From contig JACKJA010000002.1 of NCBI GenBank assembly GCA_020638175.1, forward strand, positions 1,054,001 through 1,118,000: 64,000 bases of DNA, read 5' to 3'. The position numbers were made by a program, and so were the translations under genes. The notes beneath the pieces are model-generated. The model made no database searches, was not told the DNA's origin, and saw only the letters and a program-made list of their open reading frames with translations. The stretch's first letter is position 1. Each line of letters begins with the position of its first letter. This document shows, one piece after another, positions 16,772 to 25,184 of the stretch. This stretch comes from Rhodospirillales bacterium (GTDB lineage: Bacteria; Pseudomonadota; Alphaproteobacteria; Micavibrionales; Micavibrionaceae).

Positions 16772-17620
16772 TTAGTCAAAATAGCGGATTTGTTCATCCG
16801 GCGGTAATTCGCTGTTGAGGACGATTTCCAGACGGCGGGGGTTTTCCTGCTGAGCGATAGAAATCAGGGCCGTAACGACCAGACGTTTAATCATTGTTTC
16901 GTCACTGGAGTTCCGTTCCAGCTTGCCCGCCAGCGGCCCCAGCAAAACTGTGCCGAGGATCGCGCCATAAAAAGTTGTCAGCAAAGCCACAGCCATCGCC
17001 GGTCCGATGGACGCCGGGTCGTCGAGCTGCGCCAGCATTTGCACCAGCCCGACCAGTGTCCCGATCAGCCCCATAGCGGGGGCAACTTCCGAAGCACGGC
17101 GCAGGATACTGGCCGAGCGGCGGTGGCGTTCAGCCAAAGAATCGATTTCCTGCCCCAGGATGCGGTCGATATCGTCACCGCTATAGCCGTCTGTGACCAG
17201 TTGAACCGACCGGGCCAGATACGGGTCTTTTCTTAATTCGCTTTCGATGCCGGACAGCGCCAGAATGCCTTTCTTTCGGGCCAGCATGGCGATATCCAGT
17301 AATTGTGTGGCCATAACGGAAGGTGATCGCGTATGACGCATCATTGTGCGACCCAAAATGGCGACCGCTTTTTTAATTTCGGCAGACGAATAGGAAATGC
17401 TGGTGGCGGCAATCGTGCCGCAAATCACGATCAAAAAAGACGGCCCGTTCAGGAAGTTGGCGTTGCTACGGCCCAGAGCGATAGCCCCTATGATGAGGCC
17501 AATAGCGGACAGGGCGCCAATAATCGTCGCCAGATCGGGGGATACCCGCGGCGACGCTATTTTAACGTCAACATCTCTTTGAAAAGCGGCGGCTTGCTCT
17601 TCTGTCTGGGCCTCGGCCAT
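16772..17620 (-). CDS. motA: Flagellar motor stator protein MotA (PomA type)
   Basis: Inner-membrane ion-channel subunit of the stator, paired with MotB. 282 residues with membrane segments at about 30-50, 56-76, 182-203 and 213-235; the cytoplasmic loop carries the charged patch that meets FliG (ESELRKDPYLARS). Segments PAMGLIGTLVGLVQML and GPAMAVALLTTFYGAILG are the conserved third and fourth helices. The PomA-like spacing does not by itself tell proton from sodium use. It sits between fliN and flbD, 18 bases from flbD. The MotB-type genes are far away at 41386 and 42111. Confidence 0.9.
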   Translation of the reverse strand: MAEAQTEEQAAAFQRDVDVKIASPRVSPDLATIIGALSAIGLIIGAIALGRSNANFLNGPSFLIVICGTIAATSISYSSAEIKKAVAILGRTMMRHTRSPSVMATQLLDIAMLARKKGILALSGIESELRKDPYLARSVQLVTDGYSGDDIDRILGQEIDSLAERHRRSASILRRASEVAPAMGLIGTLVGLVQMLAQLDDPASIGPAMAVALLTTFYGAILGTVLLGPLAGKLERNSSDETMIKRLVVTALISIAQQENPRRLEIVLNSELPPDEQIRYFD

Positions 17621-17662
17621 GGCTGCTTGTTATCCCTTTTTTCGTTTCTACGATAATGCTTT

Positions 17663-18076
17663 CTATGAACGGTCCGATTTAACAATTTCTGTCATCGTCA
17701 CGCCCAGCTTGTCTTCGACGACCACGACTTCGCCGCGGGCGACCAGACGGTTGTTAACGTAAATATCAATCGCTTCCCCGACTTTACGGTCCAGCTCAAC
17801 CACAGCGCCCCGTCCCAGTTTCAAGAGCTGGCTGACCTGCATGCTGGAACGCCCCAGAACAGCCGATATCTGAACGGGAATATCATAAATGGCCGTGACG
17901 TCGCTGGCCATCGCTTCACCATATTCGTAATCCTGTTCGTCGGAATCGTTTTGCCCGGTGGACTCGATTTCATCAAAGTTCATGCTCTGCGGATCGCCAT
18001 CGTCAGATCCGGCTCCGGCGGCAGCCATCATCGCAGCGGCTTGCTCTTCTTCGCTTGGTATCTCATCATCACTCAT
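17663..18076 (-). CDS. fliN: Flagellar switch protein FliN
   Basis: C-ring protein that forms the lower rim with FliM and binds the FliH-FliI export complex. The first 55 residues are acidic and low in complexity; the SpoA domain follows, with YDIPVQISAVLGRSSMQVSQ, LKLGRGAVVELDRKVGE and IYVNNRLVARGEVVVVEDKL. The length of 137 is typical for alphaproteobacteria with an acidic leader. Its ATG overlaps the fliH stop by four bases. Confidence 0.95.
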   Translation of the reverse strand: MSDDEIPSEEEQAAAMMAAAGAGSDDGDPQSMNFDEIESTGQNDSDEQDYEYGEAMASDVTAIYDIPVQISAVLGRSSMQVSQLLKLGRGAVVELDRKVGEAIDIYVNNRLVARGEVVVVEDKLGVTMTEIVKSDRS

Positions 18077-18837
18077 TTTTCTTCTCCGTTCTCTGCTTCG
18101 TCATCAATCATCGTTTCTTGCGAAGCATCATTTTCAGATTCCTGTACGGATTCATCCCCTCCATTATCAAGCAGGCGGGGCTTGTCAGCAAGTATCTGTT
18201 CCAAATGTTGTTCGATTTGTCGGGATAAGCCGGTAATATCGCGCCAGGCACCCCCCTCTTGCCAGAACAGGCGGCAATCGCCTTCCCCCAGGGAATCATT
18301 GCCGTTGACCGTAAATGTCGTGCCCATCGGCATGTTCTCCCGGATACGCTCCAGTTGTTCGAGCAACGGCTGTGCATAGTCGGGGGTTGTTTCGATCCGG
18401 ATTTCCGGTTGCTGTTCCTGTGTTCCCATGACCTTGACAATCATCGCCAGAATTTCATCCAGCCCGCAGGTTTTATTAAGGGCAGGAAAGCTCTTGGCAA
18501 AAATCACGCGGCACAGGTCGACGGCTTCGCTTTCAAAACGGGCGTTTCGTTTGTTTTCATCGTTCAGCAATGTGATGAAATGCCCGGAGATATTGTCCAG
18601 AAGGGCAGCGACGGCTTGCTCGCGGCTGGCGGCGGCCTCGGCCAGACCTTGCTGACGACCGTTTTCAAAGGATTTTTTCCGGGTGGCTTCGATTTCATCA
18701 CGAAACGCTTGCTCACGGGCGGCTTCCCGTTCTTCCTCGGCAGGATCAACGGCGGGCGTTTCCTCGTCGAAATTATTAAGATCAAAGAAGAACTTCTCTG
18801 ATCGATCCGGGTTGGTATGTCCTGCGCCCATATTCAT
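18073..18837 (-). CDS. fliH: Flagellar assembly protein FliH (FlbE-like)
   Basis: Links the export ATPase FliI to the C-ring through FliN. 254 residues: an N-terminal aromatic-poor segment with KFFFDLNNFDEE, a long charged helical region (EEEREAAREQAFRDEIEATR), a Gln/Ala-rich coiled part and a C-terminal domain ending in an acidic, Glu/Asn-rich tail. Sequence similarity within this family is low, so the call rests on the helix pattern, the size and the fixed place between fliG and fliN, as in the Caulobacter fliF-fliG-flbE-fliN-flbD operon. It is seven bases after fliG. Confidence 0.85.
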   Translation of the reverse strand: MNMGAGHTNPDRSEKFFFDLNNFDEETPAVDPAEEEREAAREQAFRDEIEATRKKSFENGRQQGLAEAAASREQAVAALLDNISGHFITLLNDENKRNARFESEAVDLCRVIFAKSFPALNKTCGLDEILAMIVKVMGTQEQQPEIRIETTPDYAQPLLEQLERIRENMPMGTTFTVNGNDSLGEGDCRLFWQEGGAWRDITGLSRQIEQHLEQILADKPRLLDNGGDESVQESENDASQETMIDDEAENGEEK

Positions 18838-18844
18838 GTCCGTA

Positions 18845-19861
18845 CTAGTAAATCAGTTCATCATCGTCGCCGCCCGTGGCAATGACGATTTCGCCCCTGG
18901 CTTCCAGGTCTTTGGTGACATTGACAATATATTGCTGGGATTCCTCGACTTCCTTGAGGCGAACCGGGCCCATGGCGGCCATATCTTCTTTCATGATCTT
19001 TGCGGCACGTTCGGACATGTTGGAGAAGAACAGGTCGCGCAGCGTTTCCGTTGCGCCTTTCAGCGCAGTCGGCAGCTTGTCCTTGTCCACCGCGCGGATA
19101 ACCGTCTGTACGGCGGTTGGGTCGAGCTTGAGCAGGTCTTCGAAGGTAAACATAAGACTGCGGATTTTCTCGGCGGATTCCGGTACCGATTTCTCCAGTT
19201 CTTCCATGAATTTCGCTTCGGCGGACCGTTCCAGGCTGTTGAAGATTTCCGCCATCATCTCGTGGGAATCACGGCGTTGGGTCCGGGCCAGGTTCGACAT
19301 GAATTCGGTCCTTAATGTCCGCTCGACATCTTCCAGGACTTCTTTTTGCACGGCTTCCATCCGCAGCATCCGGTGAATGACTTCCAAGGCGAAATTCTCC
19401 GGGAGCAGGGCAAGAACGCGGGCGGCGTGATCGGTCTGGATTTTCGACATCACGACGGCAACGGTTTGCGGATATTCTTTTTGCAGGAAGTTCGCCAGAA
19501 TCTCTTCGTTCACATTACCCAGTTTTTCCCACATCGTCCGGCCGGCAGGACCACGGATTTCCTCCATGATCTCGTTAACCTTGTCTTCGCCGAGCACTTT
19601 TTGCAGCAGGCGTTCTGTGGAATCCAGTGTGCCGACCAGCGCATTCGTCGAGCTCATCTGTTCGGCAAAATCGACGAACAGCCGTTCGACGACATTGGCG
19701 CTGACCTTCCCCAGATTGGCCATGGTCTGGGAAATCTCCATGATTTCCTCATCATCCATATGTTCGAAAATCTTGGCGGTGTGGTCGCCCCCCAAAGACA
19801 GCATAAAAATAGCCGCCTTTTCGGTGCCTGTAAGTGATCTGTAATCCTCGCGAACGCGCAT
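18845..19861 (-). CDS. fliG: Flagellar motor switch protein FliG
   Basis: Rotor protein in the C-ring, joining FliF to FliM and meeting MotA. 338 residues: N-terminal LTGTEKAAIFMLSLGGDHTA, the middle domain with a form of the EHPQ motif (LQKEYPQTVAVVMSKI), and the C-terminal torque domain with charged residues (MFTFEDLLKLDPTAVQTVIR and later FFSNMSERAAKIMKEDMAAM). The C-terminal reading MGPVRLKEVEESQQYIVNVT is typical. It is 14 bases after fliF. Confidence 0.97.
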   Translation of the reverse strand: MRVREDYRSLTGTEKAAIFMLSLGGDHTAKIFEHMDDEEIMEISQTMANLGKVSANVVERLFVDFAEQMSSTNALVGTLDSTERLLQKVLGEDKVNEIMEEIRGPAGRTMWEKLGNVNEEILANFLQKEYPQTVAVVMSKIQTDHAARVLALLPENFALEVIHRMLRMEAVQKEVLEDVERTLRTEFMSNLARTQRRDSHEMMAEIFNSLERSAEAKFMEELEKSVPESAEKIRSLMFTFEDLLKLDPTAVQTVIRAVDKDKLPTALKGATETLRDLFFSNMSERAAKIMKEDMAAMGPVRLKEVEESQQYIVNVTKDLEARGEIVIATGGDDDELIY

Positions 19862-19875
19862 GGTCTTTCTTGCTC

Positions 19876-21537
19876 CTAACTTTCTTGACTCATCCAGTTT
19901 CTCAGGACGGAAACGGCTTCACCGGGGTAACTGTCAACGATGTCTTCAATTTTCTTGACGGAGGATGCTTTCACCTTGCCCTCAACCTGCTGCATATCAA
20001 TCAGGCTGTCGTCCTCATCTTTCAGGGCCGGCGGTTCATATTCTTCACTGCCAAAATTCCCCGGCCCTTCCAGCGCCGGGTTGGCAACGCCACCCGCCAG
20101 CAGCTCTGCTTCAAAATCATCGTCAAGCTTTGGCCCTTCGGTTGTCAGCAACCGTCCGATCATGGGCTGCAGAACCAACAGGACAACAAGGATAATCATC
20201 AGGGCGACAATCACGACCTCAGCCGCGTCCAGAAGATCGTCGCGCTCGAAACCAAACAGCAGGTTCAGATCAAGAGCAACATCTTCGGCTTCGATATCGG
20301 CGAATTGCATATTGACGATTTCAAGCGTATCGCCCCGGTCTTCATCGTAACCAATGGCGGAACTGACAAGCGCTTTAATTTGTTCGATCTGTTCTTCGGA
20401 GCGTGGGGCGTATGTCCGGTTACCGTCTTCATCGGTCGTGTAGGTACCGTCGATCAGAACCGCAACGGATAACTTATTCACTTCGCCGACCTCACGCACC
20501 ATGTTGCGGACGGTCTTGCTGATTTCATAGTTCGTCGTTTCTTCGATCCTGTTGCTTTCAAGCGCTGGTTTCGGATCAACGAACAGGTCGCCGGCAATCC
20601 CGGGCAGGTTGTTCTGAACGGATACATCGCCCGACGGCGGTTCACGTTCGACGTTATTTTCCTCGACGACCTGCGAGGAACGGACGACCTGTGTTTCCGG
20701 ATCATACAGTTCTTCGTTGGTGCTGATGCGGTCGAAGTTCAGGTCTGCGGTGATGTGTGCGCGAACGTGGCCATAGCCGACAATCCGTCCGACAATATCT
20801 TCAACCGCGCGGGTCAGGCGCTGCTCGTAATTGCGGCGCATCTCTTCGGCCTTCAGGGTCATCAGCGTATCTTCGCTGTCACCGCCGCGGGCCAGCAGGT
20901 TGCCGTTACTGTCGATGATGGATACCGTGTCCGGCTTGAGTTGTGGCACAGCGGAGGAGACGAGGGATTGCACGGACAAAATCTGTTCGCGGGAAAGCGT
21001 CGCGCCGGGGCGCTGGGCGATAAAGACGCTGGCGCTGGCGGGCTGACTGTCGCGGCTGAACAGCTCACGTTGCGGCAAAACCAGATGAACGCGGGCGCTG
21101 CGCACAGGGTCGAGGGAGCTGATCGTGCGGGCCAGCTCACCCTCCAGCGCGCGGACCTGATTGATGTTTTGCACGAAATTCGTTGTGCCAAAACCGGTCT
21201 GGCTGTCGAAAAGCTCATAGCCCATAGAGCCGCCATTCGGGAGTCCTTCTTCAGCCAGCAGCATGCGCGCCCGGCTGACATCGTCTTCCGGAACCTTGAT
21301 GCGCAGCCCGTCGGGGGACAGGTCGTACGGGATTTCGTTTTCGTCAAGTTTGGCGGCAATCGCCGAAGAGTCGATGCTGGACAGGTCGCTGTAAAGCAGC
21401 TTCATTTCGCCGGTAGAAACGCGCATTGAAACAAATACAAAAAATAGCAAAAGCCCTACGAGAACGCCGCCCAGGATAGCCATTCGTCCGGGGCCGAGTT
21501 GCTTCATTGTCTCAAGAAAACTGTTCACAGGGACCAA
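19876..21537 (-). CDS. fliF: Flagellar MS-ring protein FliF
   Basis: Builds the MS-ring in the inner membrane, the foundation of the basal body. 553 residues with an N-terminal membrane helix at about 19-38, a large periplasmic part with the family segments EMKLLYSDLSSIDSSAIAAK, NFVQNINQVRALEGELARTI and VRSARVHLVLPQRELF, and a second membrane helix at about 440-460. The cytoplasmic tail, which binds FliG, ends with PGEAVSVLRNWMSQ. First gene of the fliF-fliG-fliH-fliN-motA-flbD unit. Its promoter should lie in 21538-21832; no clear sigma-54 site reads toward it. Confidence 0.97.
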   Translation of the reverse strand: MVPVNSFLETMKQLGPGRMAILGGVLVGLLLFFVFVSMRVSTGEMKLLYSDLSSIDSSAIAAKLDENEIPYDLSPDGLRIKVPEDDVSRARMLLAEEGLPNGGSMGYELFDSQTGFGTTNFVQNINQVRALEGELARTISSLDPVRSARVHLVLPQRELFSRDSQPASASVFIAQRPGATLSREQILSVQSLVSSAVPQLKPDTVSIIDSNGNLLARGGDSEDTLMTLKAEEMRRNYEQRLTRAVEDIVGRIVGYGHVRAHITADLNFDRISTNEELYDPETQVVRSSQVVEENNVEREPPSGDVSVQNNLPGIAGDLFVDPKPALESNRIEETTNYEISKTVRNMVREVGEVNKLSVAVLIDGTYTTDEDGNRTYAPRSEEQIEQIKALVSSAIGYDEDRGDTLEIVNMQFADIEAEDVALDLNLLFGFERDDLLDAAEVVIVALMIILVVLLVLQPMIGRLLTTEGPKLDDDFEAELLAGGVANPALEGPGNFGSEEYEPPALKDEDDSLIDMQQVEGKVKASSVKKIEDIVDSYPGEAVSVLRNWMSQES

Positions 21538-21832
21538 CCTTTATTATCTGTTTAAATTACGCCCGGCCATCTCGGGGAAGAGGGTGGCGCGCGCGTCGAA
21601 GACGGCGGAAAGGACGAGACGTTCACCTTGGTGTGAAAGGTGGTTGAATCTCGGCTCCCCTGAATATTATAAAGCTTTTTTTAATGTTTTTCCACAGCCA
21701 ACTGTCATAAGAAAAATAGAGGATAAGTGTTTGGCGTTTATCAGAAAACTTGACTTTTGACAGTTGTCATAGTAAAATGATAATAGGTTAGTGTACCATT
21801 AGTGTACATGGGTTTATAAAACGGTTAGTGAT
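21538..21832. promoter_or_regulatory. Divergent control region between fliF and the FlaG-like gene
   Basis: This 295-base stretch holds no gene. On the plus strand a sigma-70-like promoter is visible: TTGACA at 21757-21762, 16 bases, GATAAT at 21779-21784. The -35 lies inside a near-palindrome TGACAGTTGTCA. Just after the -10 the 11-base units TTAGTGTACCA and TTAGTGTACAT stand side by side (21788-21809), and TTAGTG recurs at 21825-21830 directly before the ATG. Near fliF nothing clear is seen. Confidence 0.5.
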
Positions 21833-22303
21833 ATGTTGGAAGCTGTTAATTCAGTATTACAGAACGCGCCGCTGGTTCGGGGAAATGCCGAGCAGGTAAG
21901 TGCTGTTGAATCCTACGCCGCCAACCCCGATCGGGTGCAAAAGGTGGCGCAGGCTCCCTATGTTAGCCCCTATATTCATGTTGATCTGAACTACGACAAG
22001 GCCGTTCTGCAAATTCGCGACTCGGATACAGGCGATGTCTTGAACCAGTTCCCGTCGCAAAAACGTCTGGAAGCGCTGGCGCGCGATGCGGCCCGTCAGG
22101 CATCCGTATCACCGTCTCCGAAAAAGCAGGAGGAAAGCGCACAGGCTTATGTTGAGAAGACGCAGCCGCGGCAGCAGGCTCAATCCGCTCCGCAAGCGCA
22201 ACCGGCGCCGCAGCAGCAAGTTTCTTCGCAGCAAATTGCCGCGTTTGAAGCCGCTTCACATGCCGGACAGTCAACCGGCGGCGATGTGACGGTCCTCGCA
22301 TAA
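21833..22303 (+). CDS. FlaG-like flagellar protein
   Basis: 156 residues. The middle part (about 43-80) has HVDLNYDKAVLQIRDSDTGD followed by VLNQFPSQKRLEALAR, matching the FlaG pattern in which a beta hairpin ends with a dipeptide like TG and a Q-[FI]-P motif. The C-terminal half is Gln/Ala/Pro-rich and low in complexity (QQAQSAPQAQPAPQQQ). FlaG proteins act in filament-length control, though the function is poorly known. It has its own promoter and a strong terminator, so it is a single-gene transcript. Confidence 0.6.
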   Translation: MLEAVNSVLQNAPLVRGNAEQVSAVESYAANPDRVQKVAQAPYVSPYIHVDLNYDKAVLQIRDSDTGDVLNQFPSQKRLEALARDAARQASVSPSPKKQEESAQAYVEKTQPRQQAQSAPQAQPAPQQQVSSQQIAAFEAASHAGQSTGGDVTVLA

Positions 22304-22325
22304 ATAATCGACCATATAAAAAAGC

Positions 22326-22355
22326 AAACCGCCGCTGTTAAACGGCGGTTTTTTT
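22326..22355 (+). terminator. Rho-independent terminator after the FlaG-like gene
   Basis: AACCGCCG (22327-22334), an 8-base loop, CGGCGGTT (22343-22350), then a T-run. It stands 25 bases after the stop codon and ends transcription between this gene and the convergent flaF. Confidence 0.9.
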
Positions 22356-22374
22356 ATGTGGCAGAGCAGGGGGG

Positions 22375-22815
22375 CTATTTAACCTCTTCGGCCTCTTTTT
22401 GACGGGTCATCAGACCGGCGGCGATTTCCTGATTGATCTCGATCAGGATATTGAGCTTTGTCTTTTCCGGTGCCGCCAGAATATCCAGCGTATGGTTGAA
22501 AATAAAAACGCCCAGATTGGCAATATTGTTACGGAGAGCGAGCGGGCGCTCCGGGCTATCATCTTCCATAGCGGTGTCGACAAACATCATCCATATCTGG
22601 CGGTTGTAATTTAACACGTCGTTCAGCTCTTCCGGATCGACGCTGTCCCAGCGTTTTTGTAAATCCTGAAAGGCATTAGCCGCTTTGAGCAAAACACGCG
22701 CCTCAACCTCCCGCTGATCGGGGGTGTGGGCCTGTGCATGCTGTCCATACGCTCCGGCGGCGGCGGCGTGCGGATTATGCGGTTGTCCGGGATTGCTGCT
22801 TTTTGACATTTTCAA
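22375..22815 (-). CDS. flaF: Flagellar biosynthesis regulator FlaF
   Basis: Works with FlbT in flagellin production and export in alphaproteobacteria. 146 residues. A His/Ala/Gln-rich leader (about 1-35, with AAAAGAYGQHAQAH) precedes the conserved FlaF part: EARVLLKAANAFQDLQKRWD, LNDVLNYNRQIWMMFVDTAM and NNIANLGVFIFNHTLDIL. The reading frame overlaps the end of flbT by up to 41 bases; a second ATG two codons in (22807-22809) is equally possible. The pair is coupled on one transcript. The leader is longer than in Caulobacter. Confidence 0.93.
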   Translation of the reverse strand: MKMSKSSNPGQPHNPHAAAAGAYGQHAQAHTPDQREVEARVLLKAANAFQDLQKRWDSVDPEELNDVLNYNRQIWMMFVDTAMEDDSPERPLALRNNIANLGVFIFNHTLDILAAPEKTKLNILIEINQEIAAGLMTRQKEAEEVK

Positions 22816-23185
22816 TCAATTCTTCTTCGTGGTGGATGAGTTCGCGGGCTTCTTTCAGGGCTTTATAATAATGCCCCTCGATGATGTGATCGCTCATTTT
22901 CATGACGAACAGGGTGATGGTCGGGGCCGCATCCTGCACTTCCTTGACCAGTTTGAAAAACTTGTCGTGGTAATCGCTGGGGCGCCGGGCCAGATACATG
23001 CACTGGACCAGAAAATAGATTTTTTTGCACGGCGTGTCGGCGTCTTCCTCTTTCATGACGTCTTTTTCGCGCATGATCGGGGAGTTACCGGAAATGTGCA
23101 GGCGTGTGCGTTGGTCGTCATTGGTGATGACGGCATCGCCGACCAGAACTTTTTCACCGGGTTTGAGATCGATAATCAGAGCCAT
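22775..23185 (-). CDS. flbT: Flagellin mRNA regulator FlbT
   Basis: Post-transcriptional repressor of flagellin: in Caulobacter it binds the 5' leader of the flagellin mRNA until the hook is complete. 136 residues, usual length. Family segments: LKPGEKVLVGDAVI, LHISGNSPIMREKDVM and KKIYFLVQCMYLARRPSDYH. The ATG at 23183-23185 has AAGGAAGAAGTCCT just before it as ribosome-binding region. The same 14 bases occur a second time 27 bases upstream. Its likely target, the flagellin gene, is the next gene upstream on this strand. Confidence 0.95.
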   Translation of the reverse strand: MALIIDLKPGEKVLVGDAVITNDDQRTRLHISGNSPIMREKDVMKEEDADTPCKKIYFLVQCMYLARRPSDYHDKFFKLVKEVQDAAPTITLFVMKMSDHIIEGHYYKALKEARELIHHEEELIENVKKQQSRTTA

Positions 23186-23226
23186 AGGACTTCTTCCTTT
23201 CTGTCAGAGCGCAGGACTTCTTCCTT
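23186..23226 (-). repeat. flbT: Duplicated 14-base ribosome-binding segment before flbT
   Basis: AAGGAAGAAGTCCT (minus strand) occurs at 23186-23199 directly before the flbT ATG and again, identical, at 23213-23226. Only the copy next to the ATG can serve translation start directly; the second is an extra copy in the leader. Confidence 0.75.
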
Positions 23227-23310
23227 CAAAGCAATATATAATGATTCTATCACGGAAATAGTAAAGATTCCATGGACAAAAAAGGACTTTATTCCAAAAC
23301 GCGCACAACA

Positions 23311-23337
23311 AAAAACGGCGGGAAAAACCCGCCGTTT
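23311..23337 (-). terminator. Rho-independent terminator after flagellin
   Basis: Read on the minus strand: AAAACGGCGGG, a short loop of T, CCCGCCGTTTTTT. It begins about 33 bases beyond the flagellin stop and separates that transcript from flbT-flaF. Confidence 0.9.
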
Positions 23338-23369
23338 TGAATTCGTTATATTGGTATTCCCCGGCCCGA

Positions 23370-25040
23370 TTAGAACAGTCGCAGGATGGACTGTTGCGAC
23401 TGGGATGCCAACGCCAGAGACGTAACACCCAATTGCTGGCGGGTTTGCAGAGCCAGCAGTTTCGCGCCTTCCTCGTTCTGGTCGGCCACGGTCAGCTTGT
23501 CGGCACCTTCCGTCAGCGTGTTGATGACTTCGTTGGTGAAGTCTTCACGCGTCTGGATGATCGCCAAATCGTTCGACAGCGTATTCCCGAAGGCCCGGAC
23601 AGCTTCCAGAGCGCCGCGGATTTCATCGGCCGCCGAGTCAACGATCGAGCTGTTGGCAAACGTGGTTTCCGTGATCCCCAGACCATCGGCGGAGAAATCA
23701 ACCCCTTGCGTGGTCAGGGAGCTGGAACGCAGTTCGTTGAAGAACGTTACCAGGTCATCGCCTTGCAGCAGGTTCGTACCGCGGTAGTTCGAGTCAACAA
23801 CCAACCGGTCAATCTGGGTCCGGACTTCGTTATAGTCCGCCGCCAGAGATTCCAGCTTGGCGCTACCGGTACTGAAGGCGTACACGCGATCTTGCTGGTT
23901 CCCGGCCCCTGTTGTGGCCAATGGATCAAGAGCACCCGTATCATCACCAAAACCAAGATTGAAATCAGTTGCCGCAGCGCCCGTAACAGAGATCTCAACA
24001 AAATCAGTGTCACCCGAAATTGATTTAATCTTCAACTGCCCGGTTTGGCCATCAAATTCAGCACTGATCAATTCATTAACATTGGCGTCCTGATTGACGG
24101 CATCCACCAAATCTTGGAAAGTTTCAGTGCCCGCCAGAGGGCCAAAGGTAATGGTGTTCGTGCCATTGACGGAAATGCTAATTGAATCACCGGCAGCAAG
24201 GCCACCGAGGATTTGAGTGCCGTCAGCATTATCATAAGTTCCTGTTAACAGGTCGCCAGCTTCCGCCAGATCTCCTGCTGCCTCATAAATGGAAACAGAA
24301 CTCAACTCTTTGCCGGCAACGATTGTCGCGGCGGCCAGTGTGTTACCGGCACCGTCCAGTTCGTTTGCAAACTGGGTTGTGAAGCCCAGATCGGCAAAGC
24401 CGTTCAATGTCGTTGCTTGTACGGCGCTGTTATCAACAACCCGGAAGGTTTGTCCGTCCGTGCTGTAGATATCCAGGAAACCATCATCAGTAACCCGGGC
24501 TTCGATTTCACCGTTCTGGTTATCGGCAAACGCGTTGGTAATCTGGGCTGCCAAAGATTCAGCGGTATCACCGGCATTGATCGTGATGGTTTCACTCACC
24601 AAAATGCCGTCACTGCCAACAACGTTGATGTCGAACTGGGCGCCAGCTGTAATGTTAGCCAGTGACGTCAGGTCGGATACGTTGCTCAGGTCCGTCGAAC
24701 CGGTTACACGTGCTTCCCCTTCGGAGGCGAGCAACTCGTCCCGGGCGGAGTTCACGATTGATTCGGCTTGTTCAACCAGTTTGGTCAAGCCCGTCACACC
24801 TTTGTCCGCGGTCTGAATGGTCTGGATCGACTGACCGATACCGTCGAGAAGACGGGTCAAGTCGCCGGCCCGGTTATTCAGGGATTGTGCGGCAAAGAAG
24901 TTCTGGGGGTTATCCAGAGCGGAATTGACTTTACGCCCGGTTGCCAAACGGAACTGGGTGGTGTCAATGCTTCTCTGGGTGGATTGCAGGCTGAGAAGGT
25001 TATTCCTCAACGCTGCGGTCAATACAACATCAGAAGTCAT
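23370..25040 (-). CDS. Flagellin
   Basis: Filament protein. The N-terminal coiled D0/D1 part is clear (LSLQSTQRSIDTTQFRLATG then RKVNSALDNPQNFFAAQSLN), and the C-terminal D1/D0 part ends with LGVTSLALASQSQQSILRLF. Between them lies a long variable region, about residues 130-420, with repeated beta-rich blocks that read DSISISVNGTNTITFGPLAG. At 556 residues it is about twice the size of Caulobacter flagellins, so the filament surface is enlarged. It is the only flagellin in the window. A strong RBS (AAAGGAGAT) precedes the ATG. FlbT and FlaF follow downstream. Caulobacter-type symbols were avoided because orthology cannot be judged. Confidence 0.95.
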   Translation of the reverse strand: MTSDVVLTAALRNNLLSLQSTQRSIDTTQFRLATGRKVNSALDNPQNFFAAQSLNNRAGDLTRLLDGIGQSIQTIQTADKGVTGLTKLVEQAESIVNSARDELLASEGEARVTGSTDLSNVSDLTSLANITAGAQFDINVVGSDGILVSETITINAGDTAESLAAQITNAFADNQNGEIEARVTDDGFLDIYSTDGQTFRVVDNSAVQATTLNGFADLGFTTQFANELDGAGNTLAAATIVAGKELSSVSIYEAAGDLAEAGDLLTGTYDNADGTQILGGLAAGDSISISVNGTNTITFGPLAGTETFQDLVDAVNQDANVNELISAEFDGQTGQLKIKSISGDTDFVEISVTGAAATDFNLGFGDDTGALDPLATTGAGNQQDRVYAFSTGSAKLESLAADYNEVRTQIDRLVVDSNYRGTNLLQGDDLVTFFNELRSSSLTTQGVDFSADGLGITETTFANSSIVDSAADEIRGALEAVRAFGNTLSNDLAIIQTREDFTNEVINTLTEGADKLTVADQNEEGAKLLALQTRQQLGVTSLALASQSQQSILRLF

Positions 25041-25083
25041 ATGGGATCTCCTTTCCTAAGGTTCTGATCTACATAAAGTATGC

Positions 25084-25113
25084 GTCGGAATCCTCCCGAC
25101 AATTTCAATTATA
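25084..25113 (-). promoter_or_regulatory. Flagellin promoter -10 and 5' leader hairpin
   Basis: On the minus strand TATAAT lies at 25113-25108, with no good -35. About eight bases on, the segment 25100-25084 can fold as GTCGG-GAGGATT-CCGAC. If the TATAAT is a real -10, the hairpin sits at the very 5' end of a leader of about 60 bases. It is a reasonable candidate for the structure FlbT contacts, but this is inferred. Confidence 0.4.
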
Positions 25114-25142
25114 GTATCACATCCCTTAACAAAGTGTTTAAA

Positions 25143-25184
25143 AATTTCCGGGCTGTCCCCATTAATTTTTAAAAAGCCGGAAAT
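25143..25184 (-). terminator. Probable terminator downstream of flgE
   Basis: Minus strand: ATTTCCGGCT pairs with AGCCCGGAAAT (one bulged C) across a loop of about 20 bases and is followed by TTTTT. A second, GC-rich stem with arms 25190-25197 and 25225-25232 lies between it and the flgE stop. Together they should end the long flgI-flgE transcript before flagellin. Confidence 0.65.

Noticed and set aside
20755..21429. Plus-strand open frame of 224 codons
   Set aside because: Antisense to fliF, which has full family motifs.
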